From Erythrobacter sp. KY5 (GTDB lineage: Bacteria > Pseudomonadota > Alphaproteobacteria > Sphingomonadales > Sphingomonadaceae), in NCBI RefSeq assembly GCF_003264115.1, contig NZ_CP021912.1:124001-188000 (forward strand): a stretch of DNA of 64,000 bases, given 5' to 3'. The position numbers were made by a program, and so were the translations under genes. Below the pieces are notes generated by a model. It searched no databases. It saw only the letters and a list, made by a program, of their open reading frames with translations, and was not told the DNA's origin. Shown here one piece after another: positions 47,495-56,699 of this stretch (its first letter is position 1; every line of letters begins with the position of its first letter).

Positions 47495-48277
47495 ATGACC
47501 GACATGCCGACAAGCCCTCGCAGCACCGCTGAAATCGACGCCGTCTTCGGCGACGGCCCGCTTTCTGCTGCGCCCGCTGCATCGCTGGTGGGCGAATGGC
47601 GTCGGGCGGGCGCGTTTCTGAAACGCCCCTCGCTTGGTGTGGGGGCGCAGGATGGTGCGCCTCTCAAGGTGCTTGCGCGCATCTACGCGCTCGACATGGC
47701 GGCAATGGCCGTGCTCATCACGATGGCAAGCATCGCGGTTGCCGCGGGTGTTTACATCCCCGAAACCGCGCTTGCCGGGATAGAGTTCACGCCGCTCGTC
47801 ATCGCGTCGGTCGTGATCGGCGCTCCGGTGCTTGAAGAGATTTTCTTTCGCGGATGGCTATCGGGAAAGCCGGCGCACATCTTCGCGCTGCTCGCGATTA
47901 TCCTTGGTGCGGTGGCCTTCGGCTTTGCGCATCAGAGCGCACCGATGCTGGGCCTTGCCGCGCCGGTAATCGGGATCGCTGCGGCGATTGGCCTTGCTTA
48001 CTGGCTTCGCGACCGGCCTCCATTTGGCTGGTTCGCTTTTGCATTCCCCGCATTCTTCTGGCTGAGCACGATTGCCTTCGCGCTGGTTCACCTCTGGAAT
48101 TTTGAGGAAGGGTCGCTCGCAATCCTGCTGCCGCTGGTCCTGCCGCAATTCATTCTCGGTGCGCTGCTCGGCTATATGCGGGTGAGGATCGGACTGTGGG
48201 CAGCCATCGCGCTTCACGCCGCGCACAATGCGACCGCGCTTTCGGTGGCCGCGCTGGCAATGGGCGCGGGGGGATAA
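47495..48277 (+). CDS. CPBP-family intramembrane protease (first of pair)
   Basis: A 260-residue polytopic membrane protein. CPBP (Abi/Rce1-like) motif 1 'LEEIFFRGWL' has the paired glutamates and Arg; motif 2 'FGFAHQS' has the His, and 'ALHAAHNATAL' is the third motif. Such proteins are glutamic proteases or prenyl-protein endopeptidases; bacterial roles are mostly unknown, including immunity to bacteriocins. It is followed 6 bp later by a second CPBP gene. Confidence 0.88.
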   Translation: MTDMPTSPRSTAEIDAVFGDGPLSAAPAASLVGEWRRAGAFLKRPSLGVGAQDGAPLKVLARIYALDMAAMAVLITMASIAVAAGVYIPETALAGIEFTPLVIASVVIGAPVLEEIFFRGWLSGKPAHIFALLAIILGAVAFGFAHQSAPMLGLAAPVIGIAAAIGLAYWLRDRPPFGWFAFAFPAFFWLSTIAFALVHLWNFEEGSLAILLPLVLPQFILGALLGYMRVRIGLWAAIALHAAHNATALSVAALAMGAGG

Positions 48278-48283
48278 GGGGCG

Positions 48284-49015
48284 ATGATCCGGGTATGGGC
48301 CAACGCGATTCTGGCTGAGGCCCATGCCTTCTGGCGTTTTTTGAAGGCCCCCGATCTCAACGACGCCTGCAAGAGCGACCGCCCCATCCACCGAACGGTC
48401 ATCGTCTTTGCGATGCTCGCCTTGATGGTGATCGCATTATCGGTGCTGCTCGCCCCGGCAGCCCTGTTGATGGGAGCCGGCCAGTCTGCGCAGCTTGATC
48501 AGACCATGTCCGCCGATCCGCTGCGTCTGGTGCTTGGTGTCGCGGTGCTGGGGCCGATCGTCGAGGAGATTCTGTTCCGATCCTGGCTTACCGGAACTTG
48601 GCGGTTTCTGGCCGGGGCGGGCGTGTTCGCGCTTGTCCTGTATGGTGTGCCTTTCGCCCTTACTCCGGGTTGGCAGGATGGAGATAACATCCAGAGTTAT
48701 CTGCTGCTCACCCTCGCGCTCGCCGCATTCGCCATGGCCGCGATTGCGGTGCGAAGCACGGCGGGACCTGCGTTCTTCGAGCGCAGTTTTCGCTGGATCT
48801 TCTGGGTCAGCACGATCCTGTTCGGGACCCTGCACCTTGCCAATTACTCGGGTACAGGGGGCCTGGCATTGCTGGTTTTCACACTGCCGCAAGTGCTCGC
48901 AGGCGCAGTCTTCGGCTATGCGCGAGTGAAGATCGGGCTGCTGTCCGCGATTGCGCTCCACATGGCTTTCAACGCCGTTCCCGTTGGCGCGGCGCTGTTC
49001 ATGCGGTTGCTCTAA
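48284..49015 (+). CDS. CPBP-family intramembrane protease (second of pair)
   Basis: A 243-residue polytopic membrane protein with '[10 protein letters not shown]', 'FGTLHLANY' and '[10 protein letters not shown]', the three CPBP motifs. It probably arose by tandem duplication of the preceding gene, though the two differ widely outside the motifs. The ATG follows AAGGGGCG. Its stop overlaps the convergent YbjQ gene by 4 bp. Confidence 0.87.
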   Translation: MIRVWANAILAEAHAFWRFLKAPDLNDACKSDRPIHRTVIVFAMLALMVIALSVLLAPAALLMGAGQSAQLDQTMSADPLRLVLGVAVLGPIVEEILFRSWLTGTWRFLAGAGVFALVLYGVPFALTPGWQDGDNIQSYLLLTLALAAFAMAAIAVRSTAGPAFFERSFRWIFWVSTILFGTLHLANYSGTGGLALLVFTLPQVLAGAVFGYARVKIGLLSAIALHMAFNAVPVGAALFMRLL

Positions 49016-49359
49016 ACCTTCACCGCCGTCCCGCTGGCGCTGACCATCAGCATCGAGCCGGTGTCGCCGATCACTTCGTAGTCGAGGTCAATCCCGACAA
49101 CCGCATTGCCGCCGCGCGCGGCGCATTCGGCCTGCAATTCCTCGATCGCCTGATTGCGCGCGTCCGACAGAATGCGCTCATAACTGCCTGATCGCCCGCC
49201 CACGATATCGCGGATATTGGCAAACAGATCGCGAAAGAGGTTTGCGCCCACGATCACTTCGCCCACGACGATGCCGCAATATTCCTGGATCGGTTTGCCT
49301 TCGATCGAAGGTGTCGTCGTCACGATCACGCCGCGCGCATCTGCCCATTGTCCGGCCAT
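49012..49359 (-). CDS. YbjQ-family (UPF0145) protein
   Basis: A 115-residue protein with the UPF0145 core: '[31 protein letters not shown]', '[45 protein letters not shown]'. The fold is dodecin/heavy-metal-associated-like and function is not established. The ATG at 49359 has GGAGAG at proper spacing; the TTG 3 bp upstream is less likely. Confidence 0.92.
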   Translation of the reverse strand: MAGQWADARGVIVTTTPSIEGKPIQEYCGIVVGEVIVGANLFRDLFANIRDIVGGRSGSYERILSDARNQAIEELQAECAARGGNAVVGIDLDYEVIGDTGSMLMVSASGTAVKV

Positions 49360-49412
49360 CAAATCTCTCCTCGTCCAAGTGTGTTATTTTAATACTACAC
49401 TTGGCGCCAAAT

Positions 49413-51191
49413 TCAAGGCTGCGACAATCCTTCGCGCACGATGGCAAGGCCAGCCTCGAGGATTTCGTCGCGTCCTGCTGCAAGGCCTGCAATCGTGGGC
49501 TCGACGATCACGTCCGGGACAACGCCGATATTGTGATGCACGCTGCCGTCCTGATTGACGACCCGCATGCCGGTGAACATGATGCGATAGCCGCCGGGCA
49601 GCCCGGCGAGCGTGACGTTGCCGTTCGCCCCGGCGCTCGCTTGACCGACGATCGTGCCCAGCGCGTTGCCCTTGACCACGCCGAGGACCGATTCCGGATA
49701 GCTCACCGCCGTCGCATTGCTCAGGAATACGGTGTTGCTGGTAAGGCGCGGCAGAAGCGGCTGCATCCGCCAGCCACCCTCGCTGAAGCTCACACCCTGC
49801 TGATCTGGCCGCTCGATCACCGGGCGCTCCATTCGCGCTGACAGCGCCAGCTCATCGGTGAGATGGGACAGGAAGAACGACGATCCCCTGGGCCTTCCCC
49901 GCAGATCGAAGACGAGGCCTTGCGCGCCGGACAGCAGGTCGACCTGTGCGATCAGTTCCTCGTCGGTGACGCGGCTCGGGTCGACATAGACGATGCCCGG
50001 CTCGATCTGCGAGACGGGTTCGGGGCGCGGCGCCTCGGGCCAGTTCTCGCGGGTGTAGGCGACACGCTCGACCTCGACCTCGCGCTCGGTCCCGTCGGGT
50101 TCGACAAGGGAGAACTGCGCGCGCGTGCCCGGTTCGCCTTCGATCATCACGGCGAGCGCGCGCATGGTGCGGAAATGCTCGCTCCCCGATGCACGCTCCG
50201 ACTTGAAACGATGCATCAGTTCGCCTGCATCCACCCCGTCAATGGAGGAGACGACACTGCCAGCGCGAATACCGGTTTCTGGCCGCGCCCAGGCCACCAC
50301 TATCTTGTCTTCGATATGTTCAAGCGCCACCGGAGCAATCTCGATATCGCGCCAGCGCAGTTGTGCGCCGCCGTGGCCATCCTCGATCTCGTGCATCATC
50401 AGCCGCAGAGCGTCGTGGAAGGCCACGTCGTCTTCGGCCATGGCGGCGCGCTGCAATTGCGGGCCAAGCTTTGTGTCCCAGTCGACATCGACAACATCCC
50501 AGTAGGGATAGAACTGGTCGAGCACGCCCCAACCTATAATCGTCGCGGCGATCCGGGTGGTGCGGTCGAACCCGGCCGGCGTCCAGCCTTCGGGTCGCCC
50601 GCTGAAAGTCGTGCGCGGCTCGGCACTCGGGTGCTCGTCGCCGAGCTTCTCGCCGGTCAGCGGGAAGCGGACGTGAACTCCCCCCAATTGCTCTTCGAAA
50701 ATCGGGCCTTGTCCAAGCGTGCCGATTTCGCGCCGAAACTTGGAATAGCCCGACTGGCGGATCCCCTGAAAGCCGTTGTGAATCCACTGCCAGCGACCAT
50801 TCGCATTGGCGGGCCCGGCGTAGGGTCCAAGCGGCTCGGCCGAGGCTTCGAAATGTTCGACGATGGGCGCAAAGACGCTTTCGAGCACGGCGGCAAGTGC
50901 GCGCTCGTCACCTGCTGCGATAACTTGCGGGATTGCCTCGATCGCGAGCGCATCCCAGTCGGCTGCAAGCGCAGCATCGCTCGGGTGGAACCAGCGCGCA
51001 ACGGTGTAGACGCGCGCGAAGGTACGCAGGTTCGCGATTTCCGCCTCGCTCAGCGCGGCGGCGGGCACGTCTCCCGCGACTGCCGCATCGCGAGGCTGCC
51101 CTGTCGACTGAGCCAGTGCCACGCCTTGCGGCAGCGTAAGAGCGAGCGCTGCCGCGACGAGCGTCAGGCGGAAAAAAGCGAGTGTTTTCAT
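49413..51191 (-). CDS. S41-family peptidase, secreted
   Basis: A 592-residue protein with signal peptide ('MKTLAFFRLTLVAAALALTLPQGVALAQS'). A long N-terminal helical region is followed by a PDZ-like segment ('RAGSVVSSIDGVDAGELM') and the S41 catalytic fold ('GLVFDLRGRP', 'VFLSNATAVSYPESVLG', 'IVGQASAGANGN'). The Ser in 'VSYPES' is the likely nucleophile. It is a tail-specific (Ctp)-type protease relative, probably periplasmic. GGGGGACG precedes the ATG at 51191. Confidence 0.87.
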   Translation of the reverse strand: MKTLAFFRLTLVAAALALTLPQGVALAQSTGQPRDAAVAGDVPAAALSEAEIANLRTFARVYTVARWFHPSDAALAADWDALAIEAIPQVIAAGDERALAAVLESVFAPIVEHFEASAEPLGPYAGPANANGRWQWIHNGFQGIRQSGYSKFRREIGTLGQGPIFEEQLGGVHVRFPLTGEKLGDEHPSAEPRTTFSGRPEGWTPAGFDRTTRIAATIIGWGVLDQFYPYWDVVDVDWDTKLGPQLQRAAMAEDDVAFHDALRLMMHEIEDGHGGAQLRWRDIEIAPVALEHIEDKIVVAWARPETGIRAGSVVSSIDGVDAGELMHRFKSERASGSEHFRTMRALAVMIEGEPGTRAQFSLVEPDGTEREVEVERVAYTRENWPEAPRPEPVSQIEPGIVYVDPSRVTDEELIAQVDLLSGAQGLVFDLRGRPRGSSFFLSHLTDELALSARMERPVIERPDQQGVSFSEGGWRMQPLLPRLTSNTVFLSNATAVSYPESVLGVVKGNALGTIVGQASAGANGNVTLAGLPGGYRIMFTGMRVVNQDGSVHHNIGVVPDVIVEPTIAGLAAGRDEILEAGLAIVREGLSQP

Positions 51192-51299
51192 GGATGCGTC
51201 CCCCGAAATGGAAGGGGACGTCATGCAATCGCCAAAATGAACGGCGGATAAACCGGCCATAACTGACCGGTCGCCATTCAGGCGTCCATTGGCCGCTAA

Positions 51300-51536
51300 T
51301 TAGCCCATGCCGAGCGCCGCCTTGTAGACTTCGAGTATCGTTTCCTGCTCGCTGCGATCATCGGGCTTCATTTTGCGAAGGCGCACGATCTGGCGCATGA
51401 TCTTGACGTCGTATCCCACGGCCTTTGCTTCGGCATAGACGTCGCGGATGTCGTCGGCGATGCCCTTCTTTTCTTCTTCAAGGCGTTCGATGCGCTCAAT
51501 CAGAAGGCGCAGGCGGTCATCGGTGGCTTCGGCCAT
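51300..51536 (-). CDS. gapR: GapR-like DUF2312 nucleoid protein
   Basis: A 78-residue, mostly helical and charged protein: '[50 protein letters not shown]'. This is the DUF2312 family, whose Caulobacter member GapR encircles overtwisted DNA and aids topoisomerases during replication. The ATG at 51536 is preceded by AGGA; the longer frame upstream is not family-like. It diverges from the SLOG-cyclase gene. Confidence 0.92.
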   Translation of the reverse strand: MAEATDDRLRLLIERIERLEEEKKGIADDIRDVYAEAKAVGYDVKIMRQIVRLRKMKPDDRSEQETILEVYKAALGMG

Positions 51537-51822
51537 TGGGGGATATCCTGTAAGAATCAGTGAAACGGTCTGGCCGTCGGACTTACCAGCCCTGCGGCAT
51601 GTGCAAAGCACGGATGCGTGGCTTCTCCACCGGTCAGAGCCGCTCTGGCTGCGCAACCTTGCACACTGCCCTTCTTGCTGTAGTGTCTGCGCCCAGCAAC
51701 ACGGCGCGGCGGAGGGGGAACTCGCACGTGGAACAAAGGCTTGGGCTTTCAGGTTTCCGGAATTGCGCAGACCGCTTAACGGTCGCGCTGCGATGCACCG
51801 TTCACGAAGGAGCTCGCGGGTC

Positions 51823-53031
51823 GTGACTGGCGAAAAGCTTTCCGCACCGCTTCCCGAAACCGGCAAGGACGGCAACGTCGCCGTGTTTTGCGGTCACATG
51901 TTCAACACTGGCAGCAAGGCCGAAGACGAACTGAAAGAGCGCGTTCGCGAACAGCTCGACACGCTCGATATCTCGGTCGGTTATGGCCCGCTCGCCTGCG
52001 GTGCCGATATCGTGATCGCAGAGGGTCTGCTCGCGCGCGGGGCCGAGCTCAATGTCGTGCTTCCTTTCAGCGAGGAGGATTTCATCGCCGAAAGCGTGCT
52101 GTGCGGCGGGCAGGACTGGCTGGAGCGCTATTACGCGTGTCGCAACGCGGCAACTTCGATCAATTTCGCAACGCCGGGCGATTATGTCGGGGACGACAAC
52201 CAGTTCGCCTACAACACGCTCTACGCGATGGGCCTTGCGATCCTGCGCTCGCAGAAGCGCCAGTGCGAGGCGTTCCAGATTGCAGTCGTCTCCGACAGTT
52301 TCGCAAGCTTCTCGACCACGGGCATTGCCGGGACCAAGGCGGACATGAAGCTGTGGCAATCGCTGGGCCGGGAAACGGTAGCCATTACCGCCGGACCTGT
52401 TCCGCGCAACCTGCGATTTCCCGACCGCCCCAAGGTGGGCAATGGAACCAAGCGCGAAATCCGCTCGATCATCTTTGCCGATTACAAGGGCTTCTCGCGC
52501 ATTGGAGAGCGCGAAATGCCCGATTTCATGGACATCGTCATGGGCCGCATCGCGGGCGTGCTCCATTCCTTTGGCGACCATGTCGAGTTTCGCAACACAT
52601 GGGGCGATGCGATCTATGCCATCGTGGACGAGCCCAAGACCGCCGCTGCCATTGCGCTCAAATTGCAGGAAGTGCTCGCTGACCTGCCGAGGGGGCTTAT
52701 CCCGTCTGGCGCGGTGGCTGGCATGCGGCTGGGCCTGCATTACGGCCCGATCTGGGTCGGCACCGACCGCATCACCGGCAACCGGCTGTGGTATGGCGGC
52801 GAGGTCAATCGCACCGCCCGGATCGAGCCGGTGACGCCCGTGGGCGGGGTTTATTGCACCGAGAGTTTTGCCGCTGCCCTGCTGATGGCCGACTGCCAGG
52901 ACTGCAAGTTCACCTCTGTCGGGCGCGTGCTGCTGCCCAAGAAATATGGCGAGGTCGAACTCTTCCGTCTTGAAGGCTCCGATTATGTCGAACCGCCTCA
53001 GCCCGGCGCCAAGGCAAAAGCCAAGACCTAG
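51823..53031 (+). CDS. SLOG-like domain fused to class III nucleotide cyclase
   Basis: A 402-residue protein. Residues about 18-170 look like a SLOG (SMF/DprA-LOG) nucleotide-binding domain: '[12 protein letters not shown]', '[31 protein letters not shown]'. Residues about 212-380 are a class III cyclase with metal-binding Asp220 in 'IFADYKGFS' and Asp262 in 'TWGDAIYA', and 'VNRTARIEP' supplying the Asn/Arg pair. The usual substrate-selecting Lys is not evident. The GTG at 51823 has AAGGAG 10 bases upstream; ATG 51793 is an alternative. It probably makes cAMP or another cyclic nucleotide in response to a bound ligand. Confidence 0.82.
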   Translation: MTGEKLSAPLPETGKDGNVAVFCGHMFNTGSKAEDELKERVREQLDTLDISVGYGPLACGADIVIAEGLLARGAELNVVLPFSEEDFIAESVLCGGQDWLERYYACRNAATSINFATPGDYVGDDNQFAYNTLYAMGLAILRSQKRQCEAFQIAVVSDSFASFSTTGIAGTKADMKLWQSLGRETVAITAGPVPRNLRFPDRPKVGNGTKREIRSIIFADYKGFSRIGEREMPDFMDIVMGRIAGVLHSFGDHVEFRNTWGDAIYAIVDEPKTAAAIALKLQEVLADLPRGLIPSGAVAGMRLGLHYGPIWVGTDRITGNRLWYGGEVNRTARIEPVTPVGGVYCTESFAAALLMADCQDCKFTSVGRVLLPKKYGEVELFRLEGSDYVEPPQPGAKAKAKT

Positions 53032-53345
53032 CGCAGATCCGCGCGGTTCTTCGTCAGGCTCTTTTCCATCGCCTCGATCTGTTCCTGCGTCGCCGGCTGC
53101 TGCCTGGTTGCCTTCCATTCGTCCATCGGCATGCCGTGAACAAGCTCGCGCGCCTGCGCCTTGTCGCCTTCGTATCCGGCGTCGCGGATCCAGTCGGCAA
53201 GGCAATTGCGGCAGAACCCGGCAAGCCCCATCAGCTCGATATTCTGAGCATCGTGACGATGGCGAAGGTGGCGCACCAGCCGCCGGAACGTGGCAGCGGC
53301 AACAGCGTCTTCGAGAGTGTCCAGCGGGTCATTCGTATCGGTCAT
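53028..53345 (-). CDS. DUF1244 protein
   Basis: A 105-residue protein with the DUF1244 core 'TFRRLVRHLRHRHDAQNIELMGLAGFCRNCLADWI' and a conserved Cys pair ('CRNC') that may bind a metal. Function is unknown; it is conserved in alphaproteobacteria. Its stop overlaps the convergent cyclase gene by 4 bp. It diverges from pyk across 63 bp. Confidence 0.92.
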   Translation of the reverse strand: MTDTNDPLDTLEDAVAAATFRRLVRHLRHRHDAQNIELMGLAGFCRNCLADWIRDAGYEGDKAQARELVHGMPMDEWKATRQQPATQEQIEAMEKSLTKNRADLR

Positions 53346-53408
53346 CGGGCTTTTCCTTGAGTTGCAATTTTACTGTGCCATAGCAGCGCAAACGGGATCA
53401 GGGATACC

Positions 53409-54896
53409 ATGTCAAAACGCGATAACACTCGGATCGACCCGCGCGGCCGCAAGGTCAAGATTCTGGCGACGATCGGCCCGGCCAGCCGCTCACCCGAAAT
53501 GCTGCGCAAACTGTTCAAGGCGGGGGCCGATGCATTCCGCGTGAATATGAGCCACGGCGAACATGCCGACCATGCTAAGGCGATCGCCGCCATTCGCGCG
53601 CTGGAAAAGGAATTCGCGCGCCCGATCGCGATCCTCGCCGACCTTCAGGGGCCAAAGCTGCGCGTCGGGCCGTTCAAGGACGGCCAGGCGGTGCTTCGCC
53701 ATTCGGGGCATTTCACGCTCGACCGGGATGACACGCCGGGCGACGAAACGCGCGTGTGCCTGCCTCATCCTGAACTGTTCGGCATCATGGAGCGCGGCCA
53801 GCGCCTCCTCATCAATGACGGCAAGATTCGCCTCGTGGTCAAGGAAGCCGACGAGGACAGAATCTTCTGCAGCGCAGAGGTCGGCGGCGTCATTTCGGAC
53901 CGCAAGGGCGTCAACGTGCCCGATGCCGAAGTCCCGATCCCCGCGCTCACCGACAAGGACAAGAAAGACCTCGCCTTCGCGGTAGAACACAGCGTCGACT
54001 GGATCGCGCTGAGCTTTGTCCAGCGGCCCGCCGACCTTGCCGAAGCGCGCAAGCTGATCGCGTCGCACGCTGCCGGGGGCCACCGCCCTGCCCTGTGCGC
54101 CAAGATCGAAAAGCCGCAGGCAATCGGGTGGCTCGAGGAGATTATCGAGCTATCCGATGCGATCATGGTCGCGCGCGGCGACCTGGGCGTGGAGCTTGAA
54201 CCGCACGAAGTCCCGCCGCTGCAAAAGCGCATCGTTGCTGCCAGCCGCAGTGCGGGCAAGCCGGTGATCGTTGCGACCCAGATGCTCGAAAGCATGATTG
54301 AAAGCCCGATGCCGACCCGCGCGGAAGTCTCAGACGTCGCCAATGCGGTCTATGACGGCGCGGATGCGGTGATGCTGAGCGCGGAAAGCGCAGCCGGAGA
54401 CTGGCCCGAGGAATCGGTCACGATGATGCACAAGATCGCGGCACAGGTGGAACGCGACGATGGCTATCGTGAACGTATTCGCATGCTCGACACTCCGCCC
54501 GATGCGACCACGTCAGACGCGCTTGCACATTCATGCATGACCATCGCGGACACCGTCCCGATCAGCGCGATAACGGTCTTCACCTCGTCCGGCTCGACCG
54601 CCCGCCGCGTTGCGCGTGAGCGGCCCGGTACGCCGATGCTGGTGCTCACCCCCAGCATGCGCACCGCGCGCCGGGTTGCGCTGCTGTGGGGCGCGCATGC
54701 GGTCGTTACACGCGATATCGGCAGCTTTGAAGAGATGATCGCCAAGGGAAAGCGCATGGCCTTGCGTCACGGTTTCGGCACGGCGGGGTCGAAGCAGGTC
54801 GTGCTTGCCGGTGTGCCGTTCGGAACGCCGGGGGCGACCAACTTGCTGCACGTCGTGACGCTTGCTGGCGACGAGCTCGAAAAGCACCAGAAGTAA
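53409..54896 (+). CDS. pyk: pyruvate kinase
   Basis: A 495-residue enzyme with 'KILATIGPASRSPEMLRKL', 'RVNMSHG', 'ILADLQGPKLRVG', the active-site 'MVARGDLGVEL', and 'ATQMLESMIESPMPTRAEVSDVANAVYDGADAVMLSAESAAGDWP'. All substrate, Mg and K-site elements are present. It converts PEP and ADP to pyruvate and ATP. It converges on the SulP gene with a 3-bp gap. Confidence 0.97.
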   Translation: MSKRDNTRIDPRGRKVKILATIGPASRSPEMLRKLFKAGADAFRVNMSHGEHADHAKAIAAIRALEKEFARPIAILADLQGPKLRVGPFKDGQAVLRHSGHFTLDRDDTPGDETRVCLPHPELFGIMERGQRLLINDGKIRLVVKEADEDRIFCSAEVGGVISDRKGVNVPDAEVPIPALTDKDKKDLAFAVEHSVDWIALSFVQRPADLAEARKLIASHAAGGHRPALCAKIEKPQAIGWLEEIIELSDAIMVARGDLGVELEPHEVPPLQKRIVAASRSAGKPVIVATQMLESMIESPMPTRAEVSDVANAVYDGADAVMLSAESAAGDWPEESVTMMHKIAAQVERDDGYRERIRMLDTPPDATTSDALAHSCMTIADTVPISAITVFTSSGSTARRVARERPGTPMLVLTPSMRTARRVALLWGAHAVVTRDIGSFEEMIAKGKRMALRHGFGTAGSKQVVLAGVPFGTPGATNLLHVVTLAGDELEKHQK

Positions 54897-54899
54897 CCG

Positions 54900-56606
54900 T
54901 CAGCTCGGCGCGATCAGCCCGACCTGAGGCGCGCCGCAGCTTTCCATGGCATCGGCCACGGTGAGGTGGAACTGGCACTTGCGGCTATCGAGCCGAGAGA
55001 GCCGGTCCTGCACGGGCCGATGCACTGCCGCGAAATGGATCGCGACACCGCGTTCATACAGGCGCTGTGTCAGACGCTGCATCATCGCCGCTCCGCTTGC
55101 ATCGACCGCATTGACAGCGCGCATATCGAGCACGAGGCAGGTCACCTCCTCATGATCGTCCAGCATCGCAAATATCGCGTCTTCGACAAATGCGGCGTTG
55201 GCGAAAAAGAGCGAACGGTCGATCCGCAGGATCAGAATCGGGAGCGTCTTGAGTTCAACCTCATCGCGCTCGGTCGAACGGAAACTGCGACCGCCATCGT
55301 TGCTGTCGACGCGCGTGATGCGAGGGAGCGACGAGATCCACAGATGGTGCGCGAGGCCAGCCAGAGCGCCCACCGCAAGGCCGATCATGACGCCAAGCAA
55401 AAGCGTAGCGGCGAAACTGACCCCGATGACCACCCCTTCAAGACGGTCATGAGCCCAGACCTTTTTCATCTCGCGCGGTTTGATCAGGCCGAACACGGCG
55501 CTGATCACCAATGCCGCCAGCGCGGTTTCGGGCAGGTATGCAAGGATCGGCGCGAAAAACAGGATCACTGCGAGCACCAGCGCTGCCCCGATCACATGTG
55601 CGACCGGTGTCTTGCCGCCGCTATCCTCGACAAGTGCCGAACGGCTGAGGCTGGCGCTGACCGCATAACCCCCGGTCAGCGATGCGCCAATATTGCCAAG
55701 ACCCAGCGCCACGGCCTCCCGGCTTGTATCGAGCCGTGAGCGGTCGGCACCTGCGAGCGACTTGGCAACGGCTGTGGCGGTCGCAAAGATGACCACCGCC
55801 ACGGCAAGCGCGCTCGGCGCGAATTGCAGCCATAGTTGCGGGTCCAGCGGGGGCATGGTGATGCTTGGCAATTTTCCTGAAGGCGGCGATACGCGCGCGA
55901 CACCGCCGCCGACAAGGCTCGCAGCGACCGCGCATCCGATCACCACCAGAAGCGGCAGCGACTTGGCAATGGCCTGTCGCCACGGCGGACGCACGCCGAT
56001 CTTCCAGAGCGCAGGCGCTGCAAGCCAGTTGAACAGGAGCAGGAAGGCGAGCGCCGTTGTCCCGATGGCGGCGGTGGTCGCGTTCCATTCGGGAAGCACC
56101 GCCCAGATGGCGGAGAGCGCATCGGGGAGGTTGCCGGCGCGGTCCGGGTCGGTCCCGATGAGGGTGGGAAGCTGGCTCGTGAAGATCAGGATGGCCACGG
56201 CTGCGGTGAAACCGAGGAGCACCGGCTCACTAATGAAATTGACCATCCTTCCAAGCCGCAATGCGCCGATCGCCGCCAGGATTATCCCGGCCTCAATCCC
56301 GACAATTGCTGCGGCCTCGACGACTTCGACATCCGACCCGCTCGCCGCCTCTGCGATCACGAGCGATATCAGCGCGACAGGGCCGACCGATACGAACGGG
56401 CTGGTCCCGAACAGGAGATAGAGCACCGGCGGCACCAATGCTGCATAGAGCCCTGCCTGCGGCGGCAGTCCTGCCAGCTGAGCATAGGCCATTGCCTGCG
56501 GGACCAGCAGGATCGCGAGGATCGTGCCTGCAATGCCATCGGAAAGCGCGGTTCTACCCCCATAGCCCTTCAGGCTCGACAGGTTCGGGATCAGCGGATT
56601 GGCCAT
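54900..56606 (-). CDS. SulP-family anion transporter with STAS domain
   Basis: A 568-residue protein with about 10-12 hydrophobic segments followed by a C-terminal STAS domain (about 440-550; 'LPILILRIDRSLFFANAAFVEDAIFAML', 'LDMRAVNAVDASGAAMM'). N-terminal 'LVPQAMAYAQLAGLPPQAGLYAALVPPVLY' is the SulP signature. It transports sulphate, bicarbonate or a similar anion across the inner membrane; substrate is not predictable here. It is single-gene and convergent with pyk. Confidence 0.93.
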   Translation of the reverse strand: MANPLIPNLSSLKGYGGRTALSDGIAGTILAILLVPQAMAYAQLAGLPPQAGLYAALVPPVLYLLFGTSPFVSVGPVALISLVIAEAASGSDVEVVEAAAIVGIEAGIILAAIGALRLGRMVNFISEPVLLGFTAAVAILIFTSQLPTLIGTDPDRAGNLPDALSAIWAVLPEWNATTAAIGTTALAFLLLFNWLAAPALWKIGVRPPWRQAIAKSLPLLVVIGCAVAASLVGGGVARVSPPSGKLPSITMPPLDPQLWLQFAPSALAVAVVIFATATAVAKSLAGADRSRLDTSREAVALGLGNIGASLTGGYAVSASLSRSALVEDSGGKTPVAHVIGAALVLAVILFFAPILAYLPETALAALVISAVFGLIKPREMKKVWAHDRLEGVVIGVSFAATLLLGVMIGLAVGALAGLAHHLWISSLPRITRVDSNDGGRSFRSTERDEVELKTLPILILRIDRSLFFANAAFVEDAIFAMLDDHEEVTCLVLDMRAVNAVDASGAAMMQRLTQRLYERGVAIHFAAVHRPVQDRLSRLDSRKCQFHLTVADAMESCGAPQVGLIAPS

Positions 56607-56699
56607 TATAGGGCAGGACGGAAGAGTTCGATCATCACCCCTTCAACGCATGGCCCGCAGCGCCTGTTCCGAAATGTCCGGTTCCTCGCCAGCGCGAGC

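Noticed and set aside
49863-51251. 462-codon frame antisense to the S41 peptidase
   Set aside because: Shadow ORF; low-complexity translation lacking domains.
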